Shown in pieces: positions 1 to 7,259 of a stretch of 10,911 nt of DNA; the stretch's first letter is position 1, and each line of letters starts with the position of its first letter. The notes under the pieces were generated by a model. The model saw only the letters and a program-made list of their open reading frames with translations. It did no database searches and was not told where the DNA came from. The translations under genes and the position numbers were made by a program. Source of the DNA: JBBABP01 sp041657585. Its GTDB lineage: Bacteria > Patescibacteriota > Gracilibacteria > Absconditabacterales > Absconditicoccaceae. The stretch is from the NCBI GenBank assembly GCA_041657585.1, contig JBBABP010000039.1:1-10911 (forward strand), read 5' to 3'.

Positions 1-502
1 TTTTATTTATATCTTCATCGTTAAGATAATTTACTTCTCTTGATGGAACTTTTGCAAGTTCAAGTTTGTCTGGCGACAAACAATCAATGTCGTTTTTTAA
101 AAGAAATTTTAAAAAAGCTCTGATTGCAACTATGTGATAATTAATTGTTCTTTGTGCCAATCAGTTGCTATACAATGCCATTCTGTAATCTAATATTTGC
201 ATGCGATTAAGTTCAGAAATATTTATATCTCAAACAAACTCGATTAACCTATTCAACCATAAACTATAATTTTCTAGAGTTTTTGGACTAACGTTTTTTT
301 CATATTTTAGATAAAATATATATTTTTCTAATAAATTACTAAGTTTGTTTCAAGAAAAATTATTTTTAAAAAAATTATTGTGTTTGTGGAAGGTTTTGGA
401 TTTGATCGATTTGTTCTGATTGGATTTGTTGATCTGTTCAGCTTTGTTGTCGATCTGTTGTTTGTCATCATGTTGGTTCTGATAGATTTTGTGAAATTTC
501 AT
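1..502 (-). CDS. XerC/XerD-type tyrosine recombinase, N-terminal part (runs off the left edge)
   Basis: Xer-type recombinases resolve chromosome dimers or integrate mobile DNA by strand exchange through a tyrosine nucleophile. The visible part is the N-terminal SAM-like core-binding domain: LLEKYIFYLKYEKNVSPKTL, then an ENYSLWL helix, ISELNRMQILDYR, QRTINYHIVAIRAFLKFLL and SREVNYLNDEDI. This order is typical of XerC/XerD. The catalytic R/H/R/Y residues lie beyond the edge, so XerC, XerD and a phage or plasmid integrase cannot be told apart. Glycines in the domain are TGA-coded. The only in-frame ATG is at 502, which gives a K/N/Q-rich tail of about 45 residues before the usual Xer start and overlaps the upstream gene by 128 bp in another frame. 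A non-ATG start near 345-375 is therefore possible. The family call is firm and the start is not. Confidence 0.8.
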
Positions 503-1652
503 TTTCCGTTGTTGGTATGGTATTTAAATTGTTTAGTTTTTCTAAATATCAAGAAAATTGTCCAATATATTTATCAAGTTCTTGTTTATCTATATTTTCT
601 CAACTTTCAAGTCTTTCAATCAGTTGACTAGATTTTTTTCGTATGTACAAACCATATTTTATCAACAATTTATCATTTGTTGTTTTTCATAATGTCCAAA
701 ATTTATTTCATTTATCTGAAAAATCTTTTAGCTGACTTAATGAAGTTAGTGGATCTGTATTATCTATTATTCCATCAATATCTTGAAATGTGTTTGGATC
801 GCTTATTCAAGATAGATCAGCTGAATTATGTGCATCTCCTGATAAAATATCTCAGCTTAATTCACTTCCTGATAAAATAGTTCAACTTAGTTCACTTCAA
901 GATAAAACATCTCAAGAAATAACATCTCAAGTTAGATTTTCAATATTTGTTTTTCAAGTTCAGAATAAATTTTGAAGTTCAACGGGGAACATTGTTTTGA
1001 TTATAAAAAATCATAATCAGATAAGAATTAAAAACATTAAAATAAATATCAAAGTTTTTTGTGGAGATCATGTTTTTGCTGAAGGATTGGCGTTTTGTTT
1101 ATTATAATTTTGAGTCTCATTATTAGTGACTACATTATTATTTGCTTCATTTGTTGTTTGATTTGTATTTTTGATTTGTCACAAAAAATTATCCAAATTT
1201 ATTGTGCTTGATTTATTTTCTGTTTCTTTTGCGATATTCTCTTTTGTAGAAATTATCTCATCTGTTTTCTTATTTTCTAATTCTCAGCTATTCTCTGTTT
1301 TATTTTCTGAAATTATTTCTTTATTGTCTTTTAATCACTGTATAATTTCCATATCTGATTTTAGATTAGTTTTTTGAATGTCAAAATCTTCTATTTTCTT
1401 ATTCTCTAATTCTCAGTCACCTTGCCTATCGGCAGGAAGGTTTTCTGTTTTTAATTCTCAGACATTCTCTACCTTATTTTTTTCGTCTTCTTCTTTTAAC
1501 CAAGAATCATCTGAATTTTCAGTCAGATTTAAATTTATATCAATATCATTTTGATCTGATTTATTTTCTTCAGCTTTATTATTTATTTGTGTTGAAGATG
1601 TTTGTGATGCACTTGATTGATCGTTTGTTGATGAACTTTCTGCGATGGCCAT
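375..1652 (-). CDS. single-pass membrane protein with disordered acidic N-terminus and LSG pentapeptide repeats (425 aa, unknown function)
   Basis: I do not recognise this gene by homology. With UGA as Gly it is one open frame of 425 codons ending in TAA. Residues 1-198 are low-complexity and rich in S, T, N, E and K, with repeated GELENKK-like words. Residues about 200-219 are a strong membrane helix (TLIFILMFLILIGLGFF). Residues about 240-283 are a run of five-residue LSGxx repeats (ISGDV, LSGSE, LSGTI, LSGSE, LSGDI). Residues about 290-385 look like a small helical domain with K/R/E-rich segments, followed by a Q/T/D-rich tail. The membrane segment sits mid-protein, so a cytoplasmic tail with an exported C-terminal half, or the reverse, is possible. 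ATG at 1652 is the only normal start. The frame stays open upstream and would add a hydrophobic stretch, but it has no start codon. The 3' end overlaps the xer reading frame. Confidence 0.75.
841..930 (-). repeat. 30-bp coding tandem repeat encoding LSGxxLSGxx
   Basis: Three adjacent 30-bp units (841-870, 871-900, 901-930), each starting gataaaa on the plus strand, encode the LSG pentapeptide repeats of the membrane protein. Repeat glycines fall every 15 bp. Most are TGA and two are GGA, so the repeat itself shows UGA and GGA being interchanged as glycine. The units differ at several bases while keeping the L-S-G frame, so the protein repeat appears to be maintained rather than freshly duplicated. 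Confidence 0.85.
1419..1440. repeat. GC-rich palindromic element inserted in frame in a coding sequence
   Basis: CTTGCC (1421-1426), loop TATC, GGCAGG (1431-1436) form a hairpin in an otherwise AT-rich gene. It resembles the 20-bp palindrome at 2725-2744 (shared TGCC...GGCAGG core). On the minus strand it is translated in frame as about LPADRQG inside the disordered region, which would tolerate an insertion. The base composition differs sharply from its flanks. Confidence 0.65.
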
Positions 1653-1676
1653 TAACGTAATTAAAAGATTAAAAAT

Positions 1677-1765
1677 GAATAATGAATAATTAAAAGCAAT
1701 AAAAGCTAAGAAAGCAATAAGGCCTTTGTGTCTTTCATGCTTTGATGCCTTTGTAACTTCTTAGA
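1677..1765. repeat. degenerate short-word repeat filling the gap upstream of the LSG-repeat gene
   Basis: The stretch is made of imperfectly repeated words: gaataatgaataat, then aaagcaataaaagctaagaaagcaataa, then ctttgtgtctttcatgctttgatgcctttg (each word given here is a separate run). One frame reads as hydrophobic, but it lacks a start codon and is explained by the repeats. No gene is called here. Confidence 0.5.
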
Positions 1766-1766
1766 T

Positions 1767-1832
1767 TTAAATTATTCTATGAATTGTATTTCAAATTTTC
1801 TTAAATCATTTTTTTCAATTTCCGTATTCCAT
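1767..1832 (-). CDS. possible 21-aa peptide (code 25), weakly supported
   Basis: ATG at 1832 opens a 21-codon frame ending in TAA, reading MEYGNGKKGFKKIGNTIHRI plus one residue, with four TGA codons read as Gly. It lies between the comF terminator and the LSG-repeat gene. It is basic and short, with no recognisable motif. It could equally be a chance frame or the remnant of a longer gene, because the frame stays open for about 45 bp upstream of the ATG. Confidence 0.15.
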
Positions 1833-1861
1833 ATAATTATATTCAGAAAAATTTATTTGTC

Positions 1862-1894
1862 AAAAAAATCACGATGGAAATTAATCGTGGTTTT
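1862..1894 (-). terminator. intrinsic terminator after comF
   Basis: On the minus strand CCACGAT and ATCGTG (about 1871-1891) form a stem with an 8-nt loop, followed by a run of seven T. It begins about 20 bp past the comF stop codon. Flanking A and T runs extend the stem and also allow weak action on the other strand. Confidence 0.7.
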
Positions 1895-1916
1895 GAGTCA
1901 AAATTTTAAATTTTTT

Positions 1917-2648
1917 TTATCAATGTCTTCACAAAACTATTCCTCGTATTTTTGCTATTGGATATGCCGTTTTAATTGTTTTTGCAATTTCATTTAATGT
2001 GGATGAAGTTGTTGTGATGTCATCGACAACCAATATAGTCTCATTTCATTTTAATTTAATATCATTTTTTAATTCAAAACAATTTTCCAAATTACTTAAT
2101 CTTTTTTCTCTTTTTAAACTTGTCTGAGATTTAGTATTCCTATTTTTTTTTAACAAATCCACAAAATTTAATCAGATTTTTTTTGCTAAAATTTGAGATA
2201 ATATTTTGGATTGATTATATCATTTCACAAAATATTGTCTGTATCGATGTGATGGAACGAAGGTTAGTAAAACATTATTTTTATTATTTCTAATTTCATT
2301 TTGAATTATTTCATTTGTTTGAATAATCAAATTTAATCTGTCTGCTAAAAAATTTCAAATATCTTTTTTGTGATAATATTTTAATTTCAATATTAATTTT
2401 TTTAACCAATCTTTGTAATTGAAAGTAATTATCAATCATTCTAAATAATTATTTTTTCTGGCTTTACAATCTATGCAAGTTTCATAATTTTTGGAAAAAC
2501 GATGACAATAAGGGCAAATTTCCATATGAGGAGTTAATGTTTTTTTGCAGTTTGAGCAAAGATATTCTCAATGTTTGTGACAAGAGATGCAGTATTTTGG
2601 GAAAAAGAAATTTAGAAAAATAATTTTTATAATGCTTCGCTTGGACAT
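1917..2648 (-). CDS. comF: ComF family protein: two zinc ribbons plus phosphoribosyltransferase domain
   Basis: ComF proteins carry an N-terminal zinc-binding region and a phosphoribosyltransferase-like domain, and are needed for DNA uptake in competent bacteria, at the inner side of the membrane. The 243-aa product has Cys pairs at 20/23 and 31/34 and a second set at 45/48 and 58/61. These are followed by TFVPSHRYRQYFVKGYNQSK, the ComF signature of a basic loop and GxNQS. The PRPP-binding motif is TILVVDDITTTSSTLNEI near the C-terminus, and the protein ends RGIVLGRHG. The length is normal to slightly long for the family. ATG at 2648 keeps about 19 residues before the first Cys. No Shine-Dalgarno sequence is visible before it. 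The gene starts 23 bp after repeat copy A and is followed by a terminator. A link to competence is plausible but inferred only from the family. Confidence 0.88.
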
Positions 2649-2670
2649 ACTTTTTTTAATTGCAATAAAA

Positions 2671-2724
2671 GCTTCGCAGACCAACTTTTTGCCATTGCTG
2701 CAAAAAGTAAGCAAAAAAGGTCTA
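2671..2724. ncRNA. hairpin module of the composite intergenic repeat, copy A
   Basis: A stem ACTTTTTGC/GCAAAAAGT (9 bp, 7-nt loop) sits inside an outer AGACC/GGTCT pairing. The second copy (7874-7926) has ACTTTTTGG/CCAAAAAGT and AGACT/AGTCT, so base pairs are kept while bases change. This supports a selected hairpin, acting as RNA or as DNA. It lies in the 5' region of comF on the minus strand. No function is known to me. Confidence 0.55.
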
Positions 2725-2744
2725 CCTGCCTGCCGGTAGGCAGG
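2725..2744. repeat. 20-bp GC-rich palindrome, present only in copy A
   Basis: CCTGCCTGCCGGTAGGCAGG forms a 7-bp stem (CCTGCCT/AGGCAGG). In copy B the flanking sequences tcta and GTCAATTTTA are directly joined, so this is a clean 20-bp insertion or deletion. A related palindrome lies inside the gene at 1419-1440. No target-site duplication is evident. Confidence 0.7.
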
Positions 2745-2889
2745 GTCAATTTTAGTATTCTATTGAATATACTTTATCAAGTTAAGTATACGAACAAACC
2801 TCCTCCCCATAAAAATGGGACCCAGTCGGTTTGTTAAGTTTAACATTGAATTGAATATTTAAATGACTGTCTCATACAGTAAAATTGAC
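2745..2889. mobile_element. 145-bp MITE-like module with 10-bp terminal inverted repeats, copy A
   Basis: The module starts GTCAATTTTA and ends TAAAATTGAC, an exact 10-bp inverted repeat. Inside, AACAAACC and GGTTTGTT pair (8 bp) around a second hairpin, CCCAT/ATGGG. The minus strand of this hairpin exposes GGGGAGGAGG, which looks like a strong ribosome-binding sequence although no ORF follows it. A copy of the same length, about 92% identical by eye, is at 7927-8071. It has no coding capacity. Whether it moves or is a structured RNA is undecided. Confidence 0.6.
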
Positions 2890-2906
2890 AATTAATTTTG
2901 TAGTTT

Positions 2907-4031
2907 CTAATTAAGTTTTTTTACCAAAATCATTTTCAAATCTTCTAATCAAGATCAATCTTTGACTGAAATTCGTAAATTATCTTCTTGATCGAAATGT
3001 TTTTTTAATTCAGCTAATTTATTTTTAGATATTAAATCAATTTTGTTGAACACCAAAATCCTTGCTTGATTTGCTCAGATTTCTTTTAAAATTTCATCTA
3101 CAACATTTATTCTTTCTTGAACAAATGGATCTGATGCGTCAATAATATGCAACAAAAGTTGGCTTTCTATGCTGTCTTCCAATGTCGATGAAAATGCTTT
3201 TATCAATTTTGGTGGCAAATCACGAATAAATCAGATTGTGTCGTTTAATAAAATTTCTTTTCATTGTCAGGTTTCTGGATTTGTTGTGATGTATAATTTA
3301 CCTACGTTAGTTCACAATGTCGCGAATAATTTATTCTCAACTAAAATTCATTTTCTTGTCATGACATTTAATAGCGAAGATTTTCCCACGTTGGTATATC
3401 AAACTATTCCAACTGTTGGGATTCATTTTCTTGTTCTAGAATCTCTGTGAAGTTTTCTCATTTTTTCGTATTCTATTAATTTTTTTGCTATCTTTAGTTC
3501 TCTTTCTTGAAGATGTCTTTTCATCACTTCTGTGTTGGTTTCTCAAAGTCATCTCATCGCTCAACTTCATCATCATCATTGACGTGAAAGCTCCATTCAC
3601 ATTCAAAAAATTCTTGGTCACATATGTCTAATTGCTGCAAGTTCTACCTGTAATCTTGCCTCCATACTTGTTGCGTGTTTATCAAAAATTTTCAAAATTA
3701 AATCAACTCTGTCCCAAACTTTTGCTTTGATTGGTCTCAGCTCTTCGTTGATTTTGTAGATTTGAGATGGTTTGAGCACGTTTCAAATTATCAAAAGATT
3801 AGCGTCAAGCATTTTCATTTCTTGAATTATTTCTTGAAGTTTTCATTTTCCGATATAAGTTCTGTAATCAGGATGATCTTTTTTTTGAAATTTTTTTAGC
3901 ACCACCAATCATCAATAAGTATTGATTAGATTTTCAAGCTCTCTCATTCTATCATCAAGAATATCTTTATTTATATCTTTGGAAACTATATCGACCAAAA
4001 ATGTTCTTAAATTTTCTTTGTTTGTTTCCAT
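2907..4031 (-). CDS. hflX: ribosome-associated GTPase HflX
   Basis: HflX binds the 50S subunit and splits stalled or heat-damaged 70S ribosomes using GTP. The 374-aa product has the family's N-terminal domain (YIGKGKLQEI, VWDRVDLILKIF, EARLQVELAAI), then the HflX signature LSRQGGGGSGAMRGLGET. The G domain follows, with G1 GYTNVGKSS (211-219), G3 DTIGFIRDLPP, G4 NKID and the helical HIIDASDP segment. The four glycines after LSRQ are four consecutive TGA codons (3567-3578), and the P-loop Gly at 211 is also TGA. This makes the gene one of the best proofs of code 25 here. ATG at 4031 gives a full-length protein and the stop is TAG. The gene stands alone between the hairpin repeats upstream and repeat copy A downstream. 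Confidence 0.95.
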
Positions 4032-4101
4032 TGTTGTTTGGTAAATAAAAGTTGGTTATTATTTTATTTTTTTAGTTAAAATTTGCAAACTAAATATACT
4101 G

Positions 4102-4242
4102 ATCTTCTATTCTCTGGACTTCCGTCCAGAGTTATAATAGGTCATGCCTTTGGCATTTAATTAAAAAAGTACCATCTTCTATTCTCTGGACTTCCGCCCA
4201 GAGTTATAATAGGTCATGCCTTTGGCATTTAATTAAAAAAGT
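4102..4242. repeat. tandem duplication of a 69-bp hairpin unit
   Basis: The units at 4102-4170 and 4174-4242 are nearly identical and separated by 3 bp. Each holds an 8-bp hairpin CTCTGGAC/GTCCAGAG, a small hairpin ATGCC-ttt-GGCAT, and ttaattaaaaaagt. In minus-strand sense the first hairpin has a GGAA (GNRA-type) loop. The single change in unit 2 leaves a G-U pair on the minus strand but a mismatch on the plus strand. The units occupy the 5' region of hflX. Confidence 0.8.
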
Positions 4243-4253
4243 CCCAAAGGGAC
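4234..4253 (-). terminator. second terminator-like hairpin between the DUF3127-like gene and hflX
   Basis: GTCCC-TTT-GGGAC followed on the minus strand by TTTTTTAATT. The stem is short but GC-rich. It abuts the tandem 69-bp units and may belong to the same repeat family. Confidence 0.5.
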
Positions 4254-4266
4254 GTTCTATTTGTTG

Positions 4267-4286
4267 CTTTGGATGGAAGTCCAAAG
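4267..4286. repeat. inverted relative of the 69-bp unit hairpin
   Basis: CTTTGGAT-GGAA-GTCCAAAG on the plus strand. It has the same stem length and the same GGAA loop as the hairpins at 4112 and 4184, but in the opposite orientation and with changed stem bases. On the plus strand a TTTTTG run follows. Confidence 0.5.
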
Positions 4287-4295
4287 TTTTTGTAT

Positions 4296-4331
4296 AAAAA
4301 AAATCTAACCATTTTTCATAGTCAGATTTTT
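4296..4331 (-). terminator. intrinsic terminator after the DUF3127-like gene
   Basis: On the minus strand AAAAATCTGAC pairs with GTTAGATTTTT (11 bp with one G-U pair, 11-nt loop), followed by a run of T. It starts about 20 bp past the stop codon at 4352. Confidence 0.75.
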
Positions 4332-4351
4332 ATCTCTATCTATTATTTAAA

Positions 4352-4678
4352 TTAGAACGGTAGATCGTCGTCTTTATTTTCTGCGGGTTTTTTTGCTCAA
4401 GTTGAGTTTGTTGACGCTCATTCTATTTTCCAAGCGCTGATGCGATTGTATCGTTTAGTTTCATATTCATTAGCTTTGAAATTTAGATAAGCTTTCACTG
4501 CATCTCACTGTTTGAATTGTTTGATCAATTCTACTTTCTCTCACAACAAATCTATTGCGATGCTACTTTTAAATTCCTTGTCTACATTTTCATCAAGAAT
4601 GAAAGTAATTTTTGCGATGTTGTTTTGTCCAACAGTTGTCTCTGCTCAGATTTGTCTAATAATTCAATCGAAGATCAT
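4352..4678 (-). CDS. DUF3127-like small protein with SSB-like acidic tip (108 aa)
   Basis: The 108-aa protein has FKANEYETKRYNRISAWKIE in its second half, the pattern I associate with DUF3127, an SSB-like family of unproven function. It also has KQGDAVKAYLNF, a beta-rich OB-like segment. It ends with DDDLPF. This acidic tip ending in LPF resembles the C-terminal peptide by which SSB recruits partner proteins, so a role in single-stranded DNA binding or partner recruitment is a reasonable inference, not a demonstration. ATG at 4678 is the first good start. Glycines at the turns (IGAET, LLGEK, KQGDA) are TGA-coded. The gene forms its own unit, with degenerate repeats downstream of lspA between it and lspA, and its own terminator. 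Confidence 0.75.
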
Positions 4679-4708
4679 GATAATATTTTTAAAAGTTTAA
4701 AACTATAT

Positions 4709-4780
4709 TAGTAACGAGTGACTAGTTAATAGTGACGAATTTTAAATTACTTGTAACTGTCAACGATTCACAGTTCACTA
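4709..4780. repeat. degenerate short-word repeat between lspA and the DUF3127-like gene
   Basis: Words of the type agtaacgagtgactagttaa and tagtgacg, then caacgattcacagttcacta, recur imperfectly through the gap. This is one of several gap-filling word families in the window. No gene or terminator is seen here. Confidence 0.5.
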
Positions 4781-4782
4781 TT

Positions 4783-5217
4783 TTATATATTTTTTAACTT
4801 ATTTTTCAAGCAAAAGAATTCCATTAAAATCAGTAAAATTATTCAGATATTTAGAAAAATATCAGCCAGATTAAAAATAGGAAAATTTAATATTCAAATA
4901 TTTATAAAATCTCTAACTCAATGCAAAAAAATTCTATCAATCAGATTTCATAATGTTCAAGCTAACAAAAATGCAGTGATCGTGATATTTATTTTTTGTT
5001 TTAGATATAAAAAAATTATAAAAATCAGACCCAATAAACTTAAAATAATTATAAAAATTCGGGGGAGTGGAACTGACCAAGAAATTCAGCTATTGAAAGA
5101 AGCTTGTATAAAGCTTGAATCACTACCAAAACTTTTGTTATAAAAAACATATTTAGTTCAAAGATCCAAAACTAAAAGTAATGTACTCAGTATAATTAAT
5201 ATTCTATTTCTCTTCAT
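4783..5217 (-). CDS. lspA: lipoprotein signal peptidase (signal peptidase II)
   Basis: LspA is the aspartyl protease of the inner membrane that removes the signal peptide from diacylglyceryl-modified prolipoproteins. The 144-aa product has the family blocks in order: LDLGTKYVF (D18, K22), FNSGISWSVP, AGTLGNLIDRIFLHGVRDFI and FNLADIFLNIG. The expected catalytic pair is D103 (VRDF) and D119 (NLAD). Four hydrophobic segments match the four membrane helices of the family. The length is slightly short but complete. The start overlaps the end of der by 14 bp in another frame, so the two are probably translationally coupled. Its presence implies lipoproteins in this organism. The glycines in AGTLGN and FNSG are TGA-coded. 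Confidence 0.95.
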
Positions 5218-6565
5218 TTTCTTTTTCGGTTCTTTCTCTAAATTTGATAATTAATGGAACTCATATAAACCCAAAATGTTTTCTGATGACGTTGTCTATC
5301 CATTTTTTAAATGCAAAATTAGCTCTGTCTTTGTGATTTACAAACGCGATAAATGTTGGCGCATCAACGTCGGTTTGTGTGATATAAAAAATTTTACAAA
5401 TTTTATTTTTTGGAAACCTTGGCGGTCTTGTAATAATTTCTGTGCTAATAATTTTATTCAATTTATTTGTTTCTATTCTTTTGTTAACTTCCTGTTTTAT
5501 GTTTTTGATCATGTCGAAAATATCATTTGTGCCTGTTCAGATTTTTGCAGAGATTGGAATTATTGGAATGTGTTTAGCAAAATTAAGATGAAATTTGGCT
5601 TTTTCTACCCCTATTTTACTTTCTTTGTTATTTAACAAATCTGTCTTGTTCAGACAAAAAATAATTGGCAGTGCGATGTGTTCGATTTCATGCAAAATTG
5701 TTTTGTCTCTGTGTGAAATATCTTCTACTGAGTCGACCAAAAAAAGAACTATCGGTCTGATAAATTTTAACATATCAAGTGTTTTGTCATAAGCGATTTT
5801 TTCTATTCAATGCATACTTCATTTATTTTTTATTCCTGCCGTATCGTAAATTGTATATTTTTGTTTTCAATACTGAAAAGATCCGACTATATAATCACGA
5901 GTTGTTCAAGGTAGATTTTCCACTTTAGACAAATATTTACCTACGAATTTATTAAGTAACGTAGATTTTCCGACGTTTGGTTTTCACATTATCGCTATGG
6001 CAATTCAGTCAGGTTTTTGGAATTTAGTTTCTTTTTCCTCTTCTGTGTTTTTGAAAAATCATTTTCAAATCTGATCTTGAAAATAATCTGAAACCATCAT
6101 TTTTAACAGGTCTATATTTTTTCATTTCTTGCCACTGACTCAAATAATTTTTTCAAATCATAAATGATGATAATCTGCTGTAGCCATATCATATTCTTTT
6201 TCTTTGTAATTTTTGTCTATTTTATTTATCACCAAAATGGTATTCTTTTTTTTATTTTTTCAAATGATATAATCGAAAATCGATGATTCTTTTGCTGTAA
6301 TGCCAGCACTATCATCAATTACAAAAAGAATTAAATCAGATTCATCAATTATTTTTCTTATAAATTTTTGTTCGGCTTGAAAACTTGAAAGTCCTGGACT
6401 ATCAAAAAATGATACACTGCCCAAATCATCTATTTGTGTTTGATGTTGAATAATGTCTGTTGTGGTTCAGTGTATATCTGTAACTATAGCTCTAAACTGT
6501 CATATTAATCTGTTAAACAATGTCGATTTTCAAACATTAGTTGCTCATACTATTCATATTTTCAT
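5204..6565 (-). CDS. der: ribosome biogenesis GTPase Der (EngA)
   Basis: Der is a double-GTPase needed for 50S subunit maturation. The 453-aa product has both G domains and the C-terminal KH-like domain. G domain 1: GATNVGKST (7-15), DSPGL, NKID. G domain 2: GKPNVGKST (194-202), VENLPGTTRD, DTAGI, NKTD, SAK. KH-like part: TRPPRFPKNK, FYITQTDVDAPTFIAFVNHK, ending near FIGVPLIIKFR. This is full length for the family. In G domain 1 the P-loop glycines 7 and 12 are TGA. In G domain 2 Gly194 is TGA and Gly199 is GGA, so the two codons fill the same invariant role. ATG at 6565 places the P-loop at the very N-terminus as usual. It begins 10 bp after the GerMN gene and overlaps lspA. Confidence 0.97.
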
Positions 6566-6575
6566 AAATATTTTT

Positions 6576-7259
6576 TTATGGTTGGAATAAAGTTTCTGGA
6601 GTGAAGATTACTTTTTTTACCTGATTAAATTGCATTGCTGTTTTGCTTATTGAATTTGCCAATATCAACATACGTGCAGATCATCAATCAGTGAATCAAG
6701 GAACGTCGTTAAATTCTAAGGTTAGCGTTCAGTCGTTTTGTAAATCAGCATTTAACAAACTGAATTTGTCGTTTGGAAATTCCGTTGTAAATCATTTAGC
6801 TGTTTCATCTTTGTTCAAATCTCATTGAATCAATAAATTTATAGTATCTTTAATGACGTCGTTTGATTGAGGAATGATACGATAAATTGGCAATATAGAA
6901 GTCACATTTACTTGTTGACTGGCAGGTAATTTTTGATCTTCAGTCTGATTAAAATAAAATAATTTAATTGTCGTTGGTCAGTTTGTTTGCAAAACTTGTC
7001 AATTTAATTGGTCTTTGTTATTTATTTTTTGAAATATGGAATCCAATTGAGATTGAATTAAACTAAGCTGATTTTTGATTATTGTTTCATCTTGTGAAGA
7101 TACATTGTTCCCACTTCAAGAAATATTGCAAACTTGTTTTCATGGAATAAATCGTCATCAAATTTTGATTGATAATTCTTTATCAAATAATCTAATATAT
7201 GATCGAAACAAAAAAATTACAACTAACCAGAATAAAGTTGTCCATAAAATTTTTTTCAT
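6576..7259 (-). CDS. membrane-anchored GerMN-domain protein (227 aa)
   Basis: The N-terminal anchor (KKILWTTLFWLVVIFLF, about residues 2-18) is followed by a hydrophilic linker with a Q/N-rich helical stretch, then a GerMN domain at about 95-225. The domain reads TTIKLFYFN, PIYRIIP, INLLIQGDLNKDETAKGFTT, TLTLEFNDVPG, ANSISKTAMQFNQVKKVIFT. GerMN was named from a Bacillus spore protein but is widespread in cell-envelope proteins, so sporulation is not implied. It probably acts outside the membrane, on or near the wall. The gene ends 10 bp before der, which suggests one transcript with der and lspA. Its first 13 codons resemble those of the gene upstream at 7768. The start at ATG 7259 is clear. 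Confidence 0.8.

Noticed and set aside
1653..1760. Hydrophobic, signal-peptide-like extension in frame upstream of ATG 1652
   Set aside because: There is no ATG, GTG or TTG in the frame, and the stretch consists of degenerate word repeats. The nearby ATG at 1738 is in another frame and reaches TAG after ten codons. A sequencing frameshift here cannot be fully excluded.
4102..4242. CRISPR-like array
   Set aside because: There are only two units with a 3-bp gap, no unique spacers and no cas genes nearby.
5276..5635. 119-codon plus-strand ORF and similar plus-strand frames across the window
   Set aside because: They are antisense to der and other well-supported minus-strand genes. The hydrophobic, F-rich translations have no family motifs.
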